Translations under genes and position numbers: made by a program
From: Solobacterium sp.
Lineage (GTDB): Bacteria > Bacillota_I > Bacilli_A > Erysipelotrichales > Erysipelotrichaceae
DNA length: 23,091 nucleotides
Direction of reading: 5' to 3'
NCBI GenBank assembly: GCA_016291725.1
Contig: JAEEYJ010000203.1
Span: 1 to 23,091 of the forward strand
In this document: piece after piece, positions 14,560-21,624 of the stretch
How the letters are laid out: every line of letters starts with the position of its first letter
Position numbering within the stretch: the stretch's first letter is position 1
The notes under the pieces: model-generated
Database searches by the model: none
What the model was told of the DNA's origin: nothing
The model's input: the letters and a program-made list of their open reading frames with translations, nothing else

Positions 14560-16453
14560 GGCCGGAATTCTGACACCGGATTATCTGTTCCGGATGGTAG
14601 GCCTGTGCCTGTTTGCCTATCTGTTCTTCGGATTCATGCTGATGCCGTGCCTGAACACACTGACCAGCATCTTCAATACAACGAATGCAGCAGGGCAGAG
14701 GGATGCTTTTGCGGTCATCAGGTTCTTCCTTGCAGGCAATATGAAGTCCTATGTATGGAACTCCCTGAAGCTTGCCGTGGCACTCGTCATTACCGTCAAT
14801 ATCGTCGGGATCTCCATTGTTCTGCTGACGGAATACTTCGATATCAAAGGAGCGAAGATCCTGCGCCTTGGCTACATGACGACAATGATCTATTCCGGTG
14901 TAGCGCTGGTTACCGGATACATGTTCCTGTATGCGGGGGACGGCATCATCACCAAGATGCTGGCGGAAACCTTCCCGGATATGAAGACGAACTGGTTCTC
15001 CGGCTACAACGCTGTACTGTTCACGATGACCTTTGCGTGTACCAGCAACCATATGCTGTTCCTGCGCAATGCGATCAGAGGAATTGACTACAACACCGTA
15101 GAAGCAGCCCGCAATATGGGTGCCAACCCGTTCAAGGTACTGTGGAAAGTCGTACTGCCTACGCTGATCCCCACACTGTTCTCCCTGACCGTCATGACAT
15201 TCATTACCGGACTCTGTGCGATGTCTGCACCGACACTGCTTGGCTATGATTCCATCAACCCGGAAATTGTCCGTCTTGCCGGATCATCCACCGCGGATGA
15301 AGCGTTCCCGCAGGCCAGGGCAGCACTGCTGTCGATCATCCTTGCGATGTTTACGATTATCCTGCTGACCATACTGTCCTCCTATGAGCGGAAAGGACAC
15401 TATCTCTCTGTCAGCAAAACCAAGGCCAAGCTGCAGAAGCAGAAGATCAACAATCCCATCGCAAATATCCTTGCGCATATATACGCCTATGTACTGTTCA
15501 TCATCTACATGACGCCTGTCGTGATGATCATCGTATTCTCGTTCCAGACCTATGCTGCAGTACGTATGCGCAAGCTGGATCTTTCCCAGTGGACACTGGT
15601 GAACTATTTCGGTAAACAGGACTATTCCTACCTGACTTCCCGAGGAACATACAAGACCAGGGAAGGCTCCATTTCCGGTGTGTTCTCCAATGAAGCGACA
15701 CTGGGCGGCATCAAGCTGAGTTTCCTGCTGTCCGCAATCGCTGCGGCACTGGCCTGTGTGATCGTCGTCATTGCCTGCAACTATATCTTCAACAAGAAGA
15801 ACAAAAAGAGCGGTGTTGTTCTGGAGTACGCACTGCTGTTCCCGTGGCTGCTGCCGACAATCCTGATCTGCTATTCCTACCGTACCTTCTTCAATTCCAA
15901 CAATGTATGGTATGTAGGCAACCAGAACCTGTATTTTGCCCAGAATGTACGATTGCTGCTGATTATGGCGTACACGGTGACCAAGCTGCCTTTCTCTCTG
16001 CGTATGGTGAAGGCGTCATTCTACTCCATTGATGAGGAGCTGGAGGACGCTGCCAAAAACCTCGGTGCCGGCGGGCTCTATACCTTCCTGAGGGTCAAGC
16101 TGCCCATTATCCTGCCGAGTGTACTGGCTGTATTCGCACTGAATTTCAACTCATTGTTCACGGAATATGATATGTCCGCTACATTTGCGTCCACCTACGG
16201 CACTTCCTACGCTATGGTCATCCAGTCCATGTGCCGTGAGGAAGGCCTGTACGGATACAACATCAATGCATCCGGCAGAAGATGTGCTTCCACTGTATTC
16301 ATCATGATCGTATCCGGAATCATCCTGTATCTGGTATACGGTGTCGGTGCTCGTGATCTGAGTGAGCGGCTGATGGCAAAGAAACGCAGAAAGCAGTTCA
16401 TGTACAAAGTGACGCATCTGTTCAGCCGGAAACAGGAAGCGGTGGAAGGATGA
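14546..16453 (+). CDS. Double-domain ABC permease, AfuB/FbpB-like
   Basis: This 635-residue membrane protein contains two permease units in one chain. The first EAA loop (EAARNMGANPFKVLWKVVLP) is at residues 186-205 and the second (EDAAKNLGAGGLYTFLRVKLP) at about 500-520. About twelve hydrophobic spans are visible, for example 17-35, 74-95, 112-130, 208-230, 260-279, 310-332, 391-412, 427-445, 520-534 and 584-604. Each half would contact one ATPase copy, so no second permease gene is needed. This layout is typical of iron, phosphonate and AfuB hexose-phosphate importers. It overlaps both neighbours (14 bases upstream, ATGA with the HAD gene downstream), supporting a single operon. Confidence 0.92.
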   Translation: MKNSKAGILTPDYLFRMVGLCLFAYLFFGFMLMPCLNTLTSIFNTTNAAGQRDAFAVIRFFLAGNMKSYVWNSLKLAVALVITVNIVGISIVLLTEYFDIKGAKILRLGYMTTMIYSGVALVTGYMFLYAGDGIITKMLAETFPDMKTNWFSGYNAVLFTMTFACTSNHMLFLRNAIRGIDYNTVEAARNMGANPFKVLWKVVLPTLIPTLFSLTVMTFITGLCAMSAPTLLGYDSINPEIVRLAGSSTADEAFPQARAALLSIILAMFTIILLTILSSYERKGHYLSVSKTKAKLQKQKINNPIANILAHIYAYVLFIIYMTPVVMIIVFSFQTYAAVRMRKLDLSQWTLVNYFGKQDYSYLTSRGTYKTREGSISGVFSNEATLGGIKLSFLLSAIAAALACVIVVIACNYIFNKKNKKSGVVLEYALLFPWLLPTILICYSYRTFFNSNNVWYVGNQNLYFAQNVRLLLIMAYTVTKLPFSLRMVKASFYSIDEELEDAAKNLGAGGLYTFLRVKLPIILPSVLAVFALNFNSLFTEYDMSATFASTYGTSYAMVIQSMCREEGLYGYNINASGRRCASTVFIMIVSGIILYLVYGVGARDLSERLMAKKRRKQFMYKVTHLFSRKQEAVEG

Positions 16454-17070
16454 TCCGCTGCATTCTGTTTGATATGGGCAATGTCCTCATTAAGTTCCAG
16501 CCGCACTTGTTCATTGAACGGTTGGGTCTGACCGGTGAGGATGCCGAAACAATCTACCGTGAGCTGTTCCAGGAAGTAGAGTGGGTCATGTGCGACCGGG
16601 GTACTCTGGACGAAAGGGAGACAGCTGAGCGGGCAGCCCGGCGTGTTCCTGAACATCTGAGAGGGTATCTGGAGCCTCTGGCAACAGCATGGAACAGACC
16701 GGAGGACCAGATTGCAGGAATGCAGGAGATCGCTGCAGAACTGGCTGAAAACGGCTATGAACTGTATTTGTTCACCAATGCCGGACCAAGGCACAGAGCA
16801 TACTGGCAGACCTTTCCGATCGCCGTGTACTTTCCAAGGGATCGTGTATTCCTTTCCGCAGACTACGGCCTGCTGAAGCCGGAGCCGGAGTTCTACGAAA
16901 CAGCAGTAGAAAGATTCAGCCTCAGGAAAGAGGAATGCCTGTTCATAGACGACAATACCATCAATGCAGAAGCAGCTACGCGCTGCGGAATAGATACCAT
17001 TGTGTTCCACAACGATGCCCGTGAGCTCAGAAGAAAGCTCAGGGATAAAGGTATAGATATCAGTCTGTAG
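16450..17070 (+). CDS. HAD-family hydrolase, YihX-like sugar phosphatase type
   Basis: This 206-residue cytosolic enzyme has the HAD motifs: FDMGNVL with nucleophile Asp8, LFTN (Thr109) as motif II, Lys143 in LLKPEPEFY as motif III and FIDDN (Asp167, Asp168) as motif IV. The helical cap lies between residues 16 and 85. The usual second Asp of DxD is Gly10, as in E. coli YihX (DLGNV), a glucose-1-phosphate phosphatase, so this is probably family-normal. Its ATG overlaps the permease stop, making it part of the transport operon, which suggests that it dephosphorylates a product linked to the imported substrate. The exact substrate is unknown. A strong terminator begins at its stop codon. Confidence 0.88.
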   Translation: MIRCILFDMGNVLIKFQPHLFIERLGLTGEDAETIYRELFQEVEWVMCDRGTLDERETAERAARRVPEHLRGYLEPLATAWNRPEDQIAGMQEIAAELAENGYELYLFTNAGPRHRAYWQTFPIAVYFPRDRVFLSADYGLLKPEPEFYETAVERFSLRKEECLFIDDNTINAEAATRCGIDTIVFHNDARELRRKLRDKGIDISL

Positions 17071-17106
17071 AAAGATGCGGTTCTTCGCAAACCGCATCTT
17101 TTTTTT
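17071..17106 (+). terminator. Strong Rho-independent terminator of the second transport operon
   Basis: AAAGATGCGGTT (17071-17082) pairs perfectly with AACCGCATCTTT (17090-17101) around a seven-base loop, and eight T residues run from 17099 to 17106. This is a clear intrinsic terminator directly after the HAD gene. Confidence 0.9.
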
Positions 17107-17188
17107 CTGCATGCTGTGTTCGATTCTCTGCCTTCATAAGCCTCAAATACGGTATCATTAATGCATATACATAGAAGGGGAACGATAC

Positions 17189-17722
17189 ATGGAAACGTTC
17201 GATCTATATACACTTGATGGCCGCAAAGCAGGGAAGACAATGAACCGCGGTACCAGGATCCCCGATGGATACTACCGCTATATCATCCATGTCATAGTCT
17301 TCAGCAGCAAAGGAGAGATGCTCATACAGCAGCGGCAGCCGTTCAAGAAAGGCTGGTCCGGCATGTGGGATGTCAGTGCCGGCGGATCTGTAGTCAGCGG
17401 GGAAACCATACAGGAAGGCGCGGAGCGGGAAACCAGGGAAGAGCTCGGACTCGAACTGTCTCTGGACGGTGTTCTGCCGTCCCTGTGCCTGCGCTTTGAT
17501 GAAGGCATCAATGTCATCTATCTGGTACAGAAGGATGTAGATCCAGCAGGACTGCATCTTCAGGAAGAAGAAGTATACCGGGTGAAGTGGGCAGGAAGGG
17601 AAGAAATCCTGAGGATGATCGATGAAGGTACATTTGTTGCCTACAACAAGGGCTTTATTGACCTGCTGTTCCACTTTCACAGCAACAATGATATTTTTAT
17701 AGCGGAAGATCCTACAGAATAG
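17189..17722 (+). CDS. Nudix hydrolase
   Basis: This 177-residue protein carries a near-complete Nudix box at residues 66-88: Gly66, Glu72, Arg80-Glu81, Glu84-Glu85 and Gly87 fit G-x5-E-x7-RE-U-x-EE-x-G-U, with Thr82 in the usually hydrophobic position. The metal-binding Glu residues are present, so hydrolysis of a nucleoside-diphosphate-linked compound is expected; the early VFSSKGEMLIQQRQPFKKGWSGMWDVS layout resembles the IPP-isomerase-like Nudix branch. AGAAGGGG lies about nine bases before the ATG. It starts a new unit after the terminator; I find only a weak -10 candidate (TATCAT, 17153-17158). The PfkB kinase gene follows after 15 bases. Substrate unknown. Confidence 0.9.
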   Translation: METFDLYTLDGRKAGKTMNRGTRIPDGYYRYIIHVIVFSSKGEMLIQQRQPFKKGWSGMWDVSAGGSVVSGETIQEGAERETREELGLELSLDGVLPSLCLRFDEGINVIYLVQKDVDPAGLHLQEEEVYRVKWAGREEILRMIDEGTFVAYNKGFIDLLFHFHSNNDIFIAEDPTE

Positions 17723-17737
17723 AACAGGAGAACAGGT

Positions 17738-18658
17738 ATGGGAATCTTGGTTGTCGGGGCAGTATTCGTTGACGTGAAGGGGTATCCTCTGAGCCAGTAT
17801 ATACCGGGAGGCAGGAATGTCGGACGCGTTGTACAGGTGCACGGAGGCGTAAGCAGGAACGTTGTCGAGGACATTGCCAATGTCGAGCTGCGTCCTACAT
17901 TTCTTTCTGTGGTAGGCAATGATGGCATCAGCGCTGATGTAATCGATAAGCTGAACAGGCATAAAGTGAATACAGCCTACATTGCCAGGGAAGAGGATGG
18001 TCTGGGTACATGGCTGGCAATCTTCGATAATACAAACTATGTCGTCGCTTCCATTTCCAAGCGTCCGGATCTCAGTGCCATCAAAGGAGTTCTGGAACAG
18101 CATGGAGATGAGATTGTTTCTGCCTGTGACAGCATTGTTCTGGAAATCGATATGGAGCCTGATATCATCAAGCTGCTGTTTGAGCTCGGCGAAAAATACA
18201 ACAAGGAAATCTATGCTGTGGTATCCAATATGTCGATTGCTGTGGAGCGCAGGGATCTGATCAAGAAAACCGGCTGTCTTGTATGCAATGAACAGGAAGC
18301 GGGGATCTTCTTCTCCCAGGAAATGGAAGGGCTCAGTGAAGAGGAAATGGCCTGGATTGCGGCTGAGAAAGTAAAGCAGGCCCAGATCCGCCGGCTGGTC
18401 ATCACCATGGGTGAGCGCGGTGCGGTCTATGCAGAGCTGGATGGAGAGAGCGGCATTGTACCTGCACAGAAGACCGATGTGATCGATACAACAGGCGCAG
18501 GAGATGCATTCTTTGCCGGGACGGCAATCGGGCTTACCTATGGCAAGACGCTGCAGGAATCCTGTGAAATCGGCACCAGACTGGCTGCTTCGGTCATTGC
18601 AACAAAGGAAAACGTCTGTCCTCGGTTTCTGCCTGAAGAGCTGGGTCTTGAACTGTAA
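17738..18658 (+). CDS. PfkB-family carbohydrate/nucleoside kinase
   Basis: This 306-residue protein is a ribokinase-fold kinase. The N-terminal GGVSRNVVEDIANV segment (residues 36-49) matches PfkB signature 1, and DTTGAGDAFFAG (250-261) matches signature 2, with catalytic Asp256 and the anion hole intact. The early part, with GGRNVGRVVQVHGGVSRN, looks more like the pseudouridine-kinase/ribokinase branch than 6-phosphofructokinase. AGGAGA is eight bases before the ATG. It is paired with the Nudix gene, 15 bases apart, suggesting linked work on a phosphorylated sugar or nucleoside. The exact substrate cannot be told by eye. A bidirectional terminator follows. Confidence 0.9.
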   Translation: MGILVVGAVFVDVKGYPLSQYIPGGRNVGRVVQVHGGVSRNVVEDIANVELRPTFLSVVGNDGISADVIDKLNRHKVNTAYIAREEDGLGTWLAIFDNTNYVVASISKRPDLSAIKGVLEQHGDEIVSACDSIVLEIDMEPDIIKLLFELGEKYNKEIYAVVSNMSIAVERRDLIKKTGCLVCNEQEAGIFFSQEMEGLSEEEMAWIAAEKVKQAQIRRLVITMGERGAVYAELDGESGIVPAQKTDVIDTTGAGDAFFAGTAIGLTYGKTLQESCEIGTRLAASVIATKENVCPRFLPEELGLEL

Positions 18659-18664
18659 CAGAAA

Positions 18665-18688
18665 AGGGAGCTTAGGCTCCCTGTTTTT
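18665..18688. terminator. Bidirectional terminator between the kinase and transaldolase genes
   Basis: AGGGAGC (18665-18671) and GCTCCCT (18676-18682) form a seven-pair stem with a four-base loop. Five T residues (18684-18688) follow on the + strand and four A residues precede it, giving a T-run on the - strand. It serves the convergent kinase and transaldolase genes. Confidence 0.75.
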
Positions 18689-19344
18689 CATTCACCGAAT
18701 ACAGCGATGTAATCTGCTTTGAACTTCTCGATGCCGGCATCTGTAAGCGGGTGCTTCAGCATCTGCATGATCACTTTGTACGGTACAGTCGCGATGTGGG
18801 CGCCGGCCAGTGCACAGTCTGTCACATGGATGGGATTGCGTACGCTTGCGGCGATGATCTGCGTCTTGATATCCCCGGCAACATTGAAGATCCCGGCAAT
18901 CTCCGCAATCAGATCAGTGCCGCGTGTGTTGATATCATCCAGCCTGCCGAGGAACGGAGATACGTATGTTGCGCCGGCTCTGGCCGCAAGCAGTGCCTGG
19001 TTTGCTGTAAAGATCAATGTACAGTTGGTCCTGATTCCTTCCGAGGAAAGCACTTTGATCGCTTTCAGGCCTTCTCCGGTCATCGGAATCTTGACGACCA
19101 TGTTCGGATGGATGGCAGCGATTTCACGTCCTTCACGGATCATGCCTTCCGCGTCCACCGTCGTAGCCTTGACTTCACCGGAGATCGCACCGTCCACAAT
19201 ATCCGCAATCTCCTTGATGACTTCATTGAAATCACGTCCTTCCTTGGCAATCAGGGAAGGGTTGGTTGTTACTCCGGCAAGGATGCCCATCTCGTTGACT
19301 TCCCGGATTTCATCAATATTTGCTGTGTCGATAAAGAATTTCAT
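18688..19344 (-). CDS. tal: Transaldolase, TalC/FSA family
   Basis: This 218-residue protein is a small class I aldolase of the TalC/fructose-6-phosphate aldolase group, which act as cytosolic ring-shaped decamers. Landmarks are [16 protein letters not shown] and [12 protein letters not shown] at the start, the Schiff-base Lys85 in VVKIPMTG, and [22 protein letters not shown]. Residue 131 is Phe (SPFLGRLDD) where E. coli FSA has Tyr, which points to true transaldolase rather than FSA activity: transfer of dihydroxyacetone between sugar phosphates in the pentose phosphate route. AGGAGG (complement of 19351-19356) lies six bases before the ATG. A TATAAT (complement of 19370-19375) is a possible -10, but no good -35 is seen. 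Confidence 0.94.
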   Translation of the reverse strand: MKFFIDTANIDEIREVNEMGILAGVTTNPSLIAKEGRDFNEVIKEIADIVDGAISGEVKATTVDAEGMIREGREIAAIHPNMVVKIPMTGEGLKAIKVLSSEGIRTNCTLIFTANQALLAARAGATYVSPFLGRLDDINTRGTDLIAEIAGIFNVAGDIKTQIIAASVRNPIHVTDCALAGAHIATVPYKVIMQMLKHPLTDAGIEKFKADYIAVFGE

Positions 19345-19400
19345 AGTCTGCCTCCTGATGTTTGATTATATTATAAACGTATAAAGGACCTGGGAAGAAT

Positions 19401-20099
19401 ATGACTTGTACAATCAGAAAGATCAACGAACAGACCTGGGAATTCGATGAAGGAGGCGTACGCTTCTTTCTGATCGCAGGAAACAAGGAAGCTGTGCTGC
19501 TGGACAGCGGCATGGAGACGCACAACGCCAGGGAACTGGCACAGGAACTGACGGATCTGCCGCTGGTGTTGATGAATACACATGCGGACAGGGATCATCT
19601 CGGCAGCAACCATGAATTCGAATGGTTCTATATGCATCCGGCGGAACTCTCCAATCTGTACAATACGCAGAAGAACACCGGAACGGTACGTCCGGTTTGG
19701 GATAGCCAGAAGATGGATCTGGGAGACAGAGAACTGGAGATCATCCATATCCCCGGCCACACACCCGGCAGTATAGCTGTACTGGACAGAAAGTACCGTA
19801 TGCTGTTTGCCGGTGATCCCATCCAGGACGGCAGGATCTTCATGTTCGGCGTACAGCGTGAGATGCATGCCTACCGGCTGAGTCTGAAGAAACTGGATGC
19901 GTACCGCGGAGAATTCGATACCGTATGGCCATGCCATGGTACCTGTCCTGTTTCACCGGAGCTGATAGACGCTCTGTATGATGCTTCGGCTGATGTAATG
20001 GAAGGAAAAGTTCCTTATACAAAAGCTGAAGTATTCGGCAGCACCATCCGTATCTATGATGCGGGATGCGCACAGTTCATGCTGGATGACAAAGACTGA
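19401..20099 (+). CDS. Metallo-beta-lactamase-fold hydrolase
   Basis: This 232-residue protein has the MBL-fold metal ligands in order: THADRDH (His61, Asp63, Asp65, His66), GHTPGS (His120), FAGD (Asp139) and PCHG (His179). The first motif is HxDxDH rather than the common HxHxDH; this variant occurs in other family members. Glyoxalase II-like, lactonase or thioesterase chemistry is likely, acting in the cytosol since there is no signal peptide. It is divergent from the transaldolase gene, with only 56 bases between, and convergent with the flavin reductase. The ribosome site (GGGAAG) is modest. The substrate is unknown. Confidence 0.9.
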   Translation: MTCTIRKINEQTWEFDEGGVRFFLIAGNKEAVLLDSGMETHNARELAQELTDLPLVLMNTHADRDHLGSNHEFEWFYMHPAELSNLYNTQKNTGTVRPVWDSQKMDLGDRELEIIHIPGHTPGSIAVLDRKYRMLFAGDPIQDGRIFMFGVQREMHAYRLSLKKLDAYRGEFDTVWPCHGTCPVSPELIDALYDASADVMEGKVPYTKAEVFGSTIRIYDAGCAQFMLDDKD

Positions 20100-20133
20100 C
20101 AGCACCAGCGCGCTGTATACTGTTCAGGTAAAA

Positions 20134-20162
20134 ATCTCCTTCCATCAGGAAGGAGATCTTTT
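20134..20162. terminator. Bidirectional terminator between the MBL and flavin reductase genes
   Basis: ATCTCCTTCC (20134-20143) pairs perfectly with GGAAGGAGAT (20148-20157) around a four-base loop. Four T residues follow on the + strand (20159-20162), and the A-run just upstream (20130-20134) gives a T-run for the - strand gene. Confidence 0.8.
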
Positions 20163-20178
20163 CATGTGAGTTGTCCTC

Positions 20179-20655
20179 TCAGCGGATGATATCAATGACC
20201 TCGCCGATATACATCTTGTGCGGAGCTGCATCTTTGTAGAAGTCCCTGGCAAAGTCCGCCATTTCGGCTTTGTCCATCGCTTGGGAGAACATCTTCCGGC
20301 AGACAAGCGTTACCGTAGCTTCCTTGTAGTACACACCGTATTCCGAAGCAACCGGTGTCAGTCCGCCCATTCCGTCCTTATCCGCATCACGCCCGGACAG
20401 TGTACCGTAGATTTCGCCGAGAACCTGTTTGTAGTAGTCGTCGAAGAACCCGATGGTAAAGAAGTCATTGTTCTCCATGTAATCGTAGGTCAGCCGGGAA
20501 GGGCGTACATAGACCGTAGCGGCAGGACGGCCCCAGAGTGTGCCCAGAGCACCCCAGGAGATGGTCATGGCGTTATGATCTTCTTCGGTGCCTGCGCACA
20601 GCAGTCCCCAGGTACGGTTGAACTGATCAAAGATATCTGTATTGAAGGTTTCCAT
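20179..20655 (-). CDS. Flavin reductase-like FMN-binding protein
   Basis: This 158-residue protein matches the flavin reductase-like split-barrel family, which binds FMN and often reduces flavin with NAD(P)H. The core block NAMTISWGALGTLWGRPAATVYVRPSRLTY lies near residues 27-56, followed by FFTIGFFDDYYKQVLGEIYG, both typical of the group. The ATG at 20655 shares one base with the stop of the upstream GNAT gene (TGATG), so re-initiation coupling is likely; a TTG three bases earlier is a less likely start. Length is normal for the short branch of the family. Partner or electron acceptor is unknown. Confidence 0.88.
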   Translation of the reverse strand: METFNTDIFDQFNRTWGLLCAGTEEDHNAMTISWGALGTLWGRPAATVYVRPSRLTYDYMENNDFFTIGFFDDYYKQVLGEIYGTLSGRDADKDGMGGLTPVASEYGVYYKEATVTLVCRKMFSQAMDKAEMADFARDFYKDAAPHKMYIGEVIDIIR

Positions 20656-21479
20656 CAAAAGACTCTTTCCTTAGTGATCAGGTCAGCCGCAAATGTGAAT
20701 CCGTAGTCCTTGAGCGCATCTTCCAGCTTTGTGTTGACAGCTGTGAATGTGCAGGTCACGGTAGGAATGTTCATAGCAGCTGCCAGGTTGACTGCGAAGT
20801 CCAGGCCTTTGCGGTAATCTCCGCCAAGCATGCCGACAAAGAGCTTCTTGCCGTGCTGGAAGCGGGTGCCCACGCAGACGAAACTGCCTTTTCCGTCGGT
20901 ATAGAAGAATTCCTTGTCTGCGAGCATACGTATATTCGGTGTGTTGATCCGGTACCAGGTTCTGTTGACGGATACAAAGTTCCCGTATTCTTCTGCCAGC
21001 GGCAGGGCAAGCTTCTCTGCTTCTTCCCAGTCTGCGTATACAAAGCCGTGTGTGTCCTTCGGGCCGTCTACCTTGTAGTTGTACTCTTTGTGCTCATACA
21101 CCGTTGTGAGGCCGTAGAGGGCTGCCAGACCGGCGCTTCTGAGATTGGTCGGACCGGTGTACATGCTCAGGGATGTGCAGTGCACATCGCTTTCAATGAG
21201 CTCCAGCGCTTTCCTGTACAGCGCTTTGCCAACGCCTTTGTTCTGATGCTCCGGATGAACACGAAGCGCTTCGAACCAGCCTGCACCGTCCGGAAGGACT
21301 GCCAGGTGAGCAATGCCGACCATCTTTCCTTCTTCATACGCGCAGAGGAAAGCGCCTTTCGTATTCCAGTAGTAGTTCCATGCTGTCTGTACATAGACAT
21401 AGTCACCCATAGCTGCCTTTTCAACAGCGACGGCTTCCTCCATGTCCTTGAAATCAGCGACTTTTACGACATAATCCAT
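20655..21479 (-). CDS. GNAT-family N-acetyltransferase with C-terminal extension
   Basis: This 274-residue protein has a GNAT domain in its first half: strands FLCAYEEGKMVGIAHLAVLPD and WFEALRVHPEHQNKGVGKALY, with the acetyl-CoA loop QNKGVG at residues 79-84. Residues from about 135 on form a second domain (HGFVYADWEEAEKLALPLAEEY and LFVGMLGGDYRKGLDFAVNLA), which may be a degenerate GNAT-like half. The ATG at 21479 is preferred: AAGGAGA lies nine bases upstream, within a leader served by a strong - strand promoter. An upstream start adding 21 residues would overlap that promoter. It is coupled to the flavin reductase. Acceptor substrate unknown. Confidence 0.85.
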   Translation of the reverse strand: MDYVVKVADFKDMEEAVAVEKAAMGDYVYVQTAWNYYWNTKGAFLCAYEEGKMVGIAHLAVLPDGAGWFEALRVHPEHQNKGVGKALYRKALELIESDVHCTSLSMYTGPTNLRSAGLAALYGLTTVYEHKEYNYKVDGPKDTHGFVYADWEEAEKLALPLAEEYGNFVSVNRTWYRINTPNIRMLADKEFFYTDGKGSFVCVGTRFQHGKKLFVGMLGGDYRKGLDFAVNLAAAMNIPTVTCTFTAVNTKLEDALKDYGFTFAADLITKERVF

Positions 21480-21503
21480 AAGAATCAGTCTCCTTTCCAT
21501 CCC

Positions 21504-21532
21504 ATCATAGCAAATCCTTCTGTACAGTTCAA
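21504..21532 (-). promoter_or_regulatory. Promoter of the GNAT-flavin reductase unit
   Basis: On the - strand, TTGAAC (complement of 21527-21532) and TATGAT (complement of 21504-21509) are separated by 17 bases, with an extended TG before the -10 box. The expected start is near 21497, leaving a short leader with AAGGAGA before the ATG at 21479. Confidence 0.7.
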
Positions 21533-21554
21533 AAACATCCACTGCTGCCGCATA

Positions 21555-21573
21555 ATTGTGACTTGCTCACAAT
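21555..21573. promoter_or_regulatory. Perfect palindrome between divergent promoters, probable regulator site
   Basis: ATTGTGA (21555-21561) and TCACAAT (21567-21573) are perfect inverted arms around a five-base spacer. The site sits about 20 bases upstream of the -10 box of the lipoyl/E3 gene and between the two divergent promoters. The half-site resembles Rex, CRP and lac operators, but Rex and CRP use a six-base spacer. The binding protein is unknown. Confidence 0.55.
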
Positions 21574-21589
21574 GAAGCAGAATGATACA

Positions 21590-21598
21590 TGTTACAAT
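21590..21598 (+). promoter_or_regulatory. Extended -10 promoter of the lipoyl-E3 gene
   Basis: TGTTACAAT combines an extended TG and a -10 box TACAAT (21593-21598). No convincing -35 is found at the right distance; the palindrome at 21555-21573 overlaps that area, so an activator or repressor may act there. The ribosome site GGAGG follows at 21615-21619. Confidence 0.45.
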
Positions 21599-21624
21599 AA
21601 AGTCGCAGTATAACGGAGGTTGTT

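Noticed and set aside
14546..16453. Double permease considered as a sequencing fusion of two genes
   Set aside because: Two-unit permeases of this length are normal for AfuB/FbpB-type systems, and the frame is continuous with a natural linker.
17130..17160. Promoter for the Nudix gene
   Set aside because: Only a TATCAT at 17153-17158 is visible; no -35 box at a workable distance, so I did not list it as a feature.
17204..18691. A 495-codon antisense frame over the Nudix and kinase genes
   Set aside because: Both + strand genes have complete family motifs and ribosome sites; the antisense frame has Cys/His-rich composition typical of a shadow.
18719..19384. + strand frame over the transaldolase gene
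   Set aside because: The - strand transaldolase is unambiguous, with active-site Lys85 and an AGGAGG site.
19581..19598. MBL hydrolase suspected inactive because HxHxDH reads HxDxDH
   Set aside because: Asp at this place is a known variant in the fold and the other ligands (His120, Asp139, His179) are present.
21555..21573. Palindrome called outright as a Rex box
   Set aside because: The spacer is five bases rather than six, so identity of the regulator is left open.
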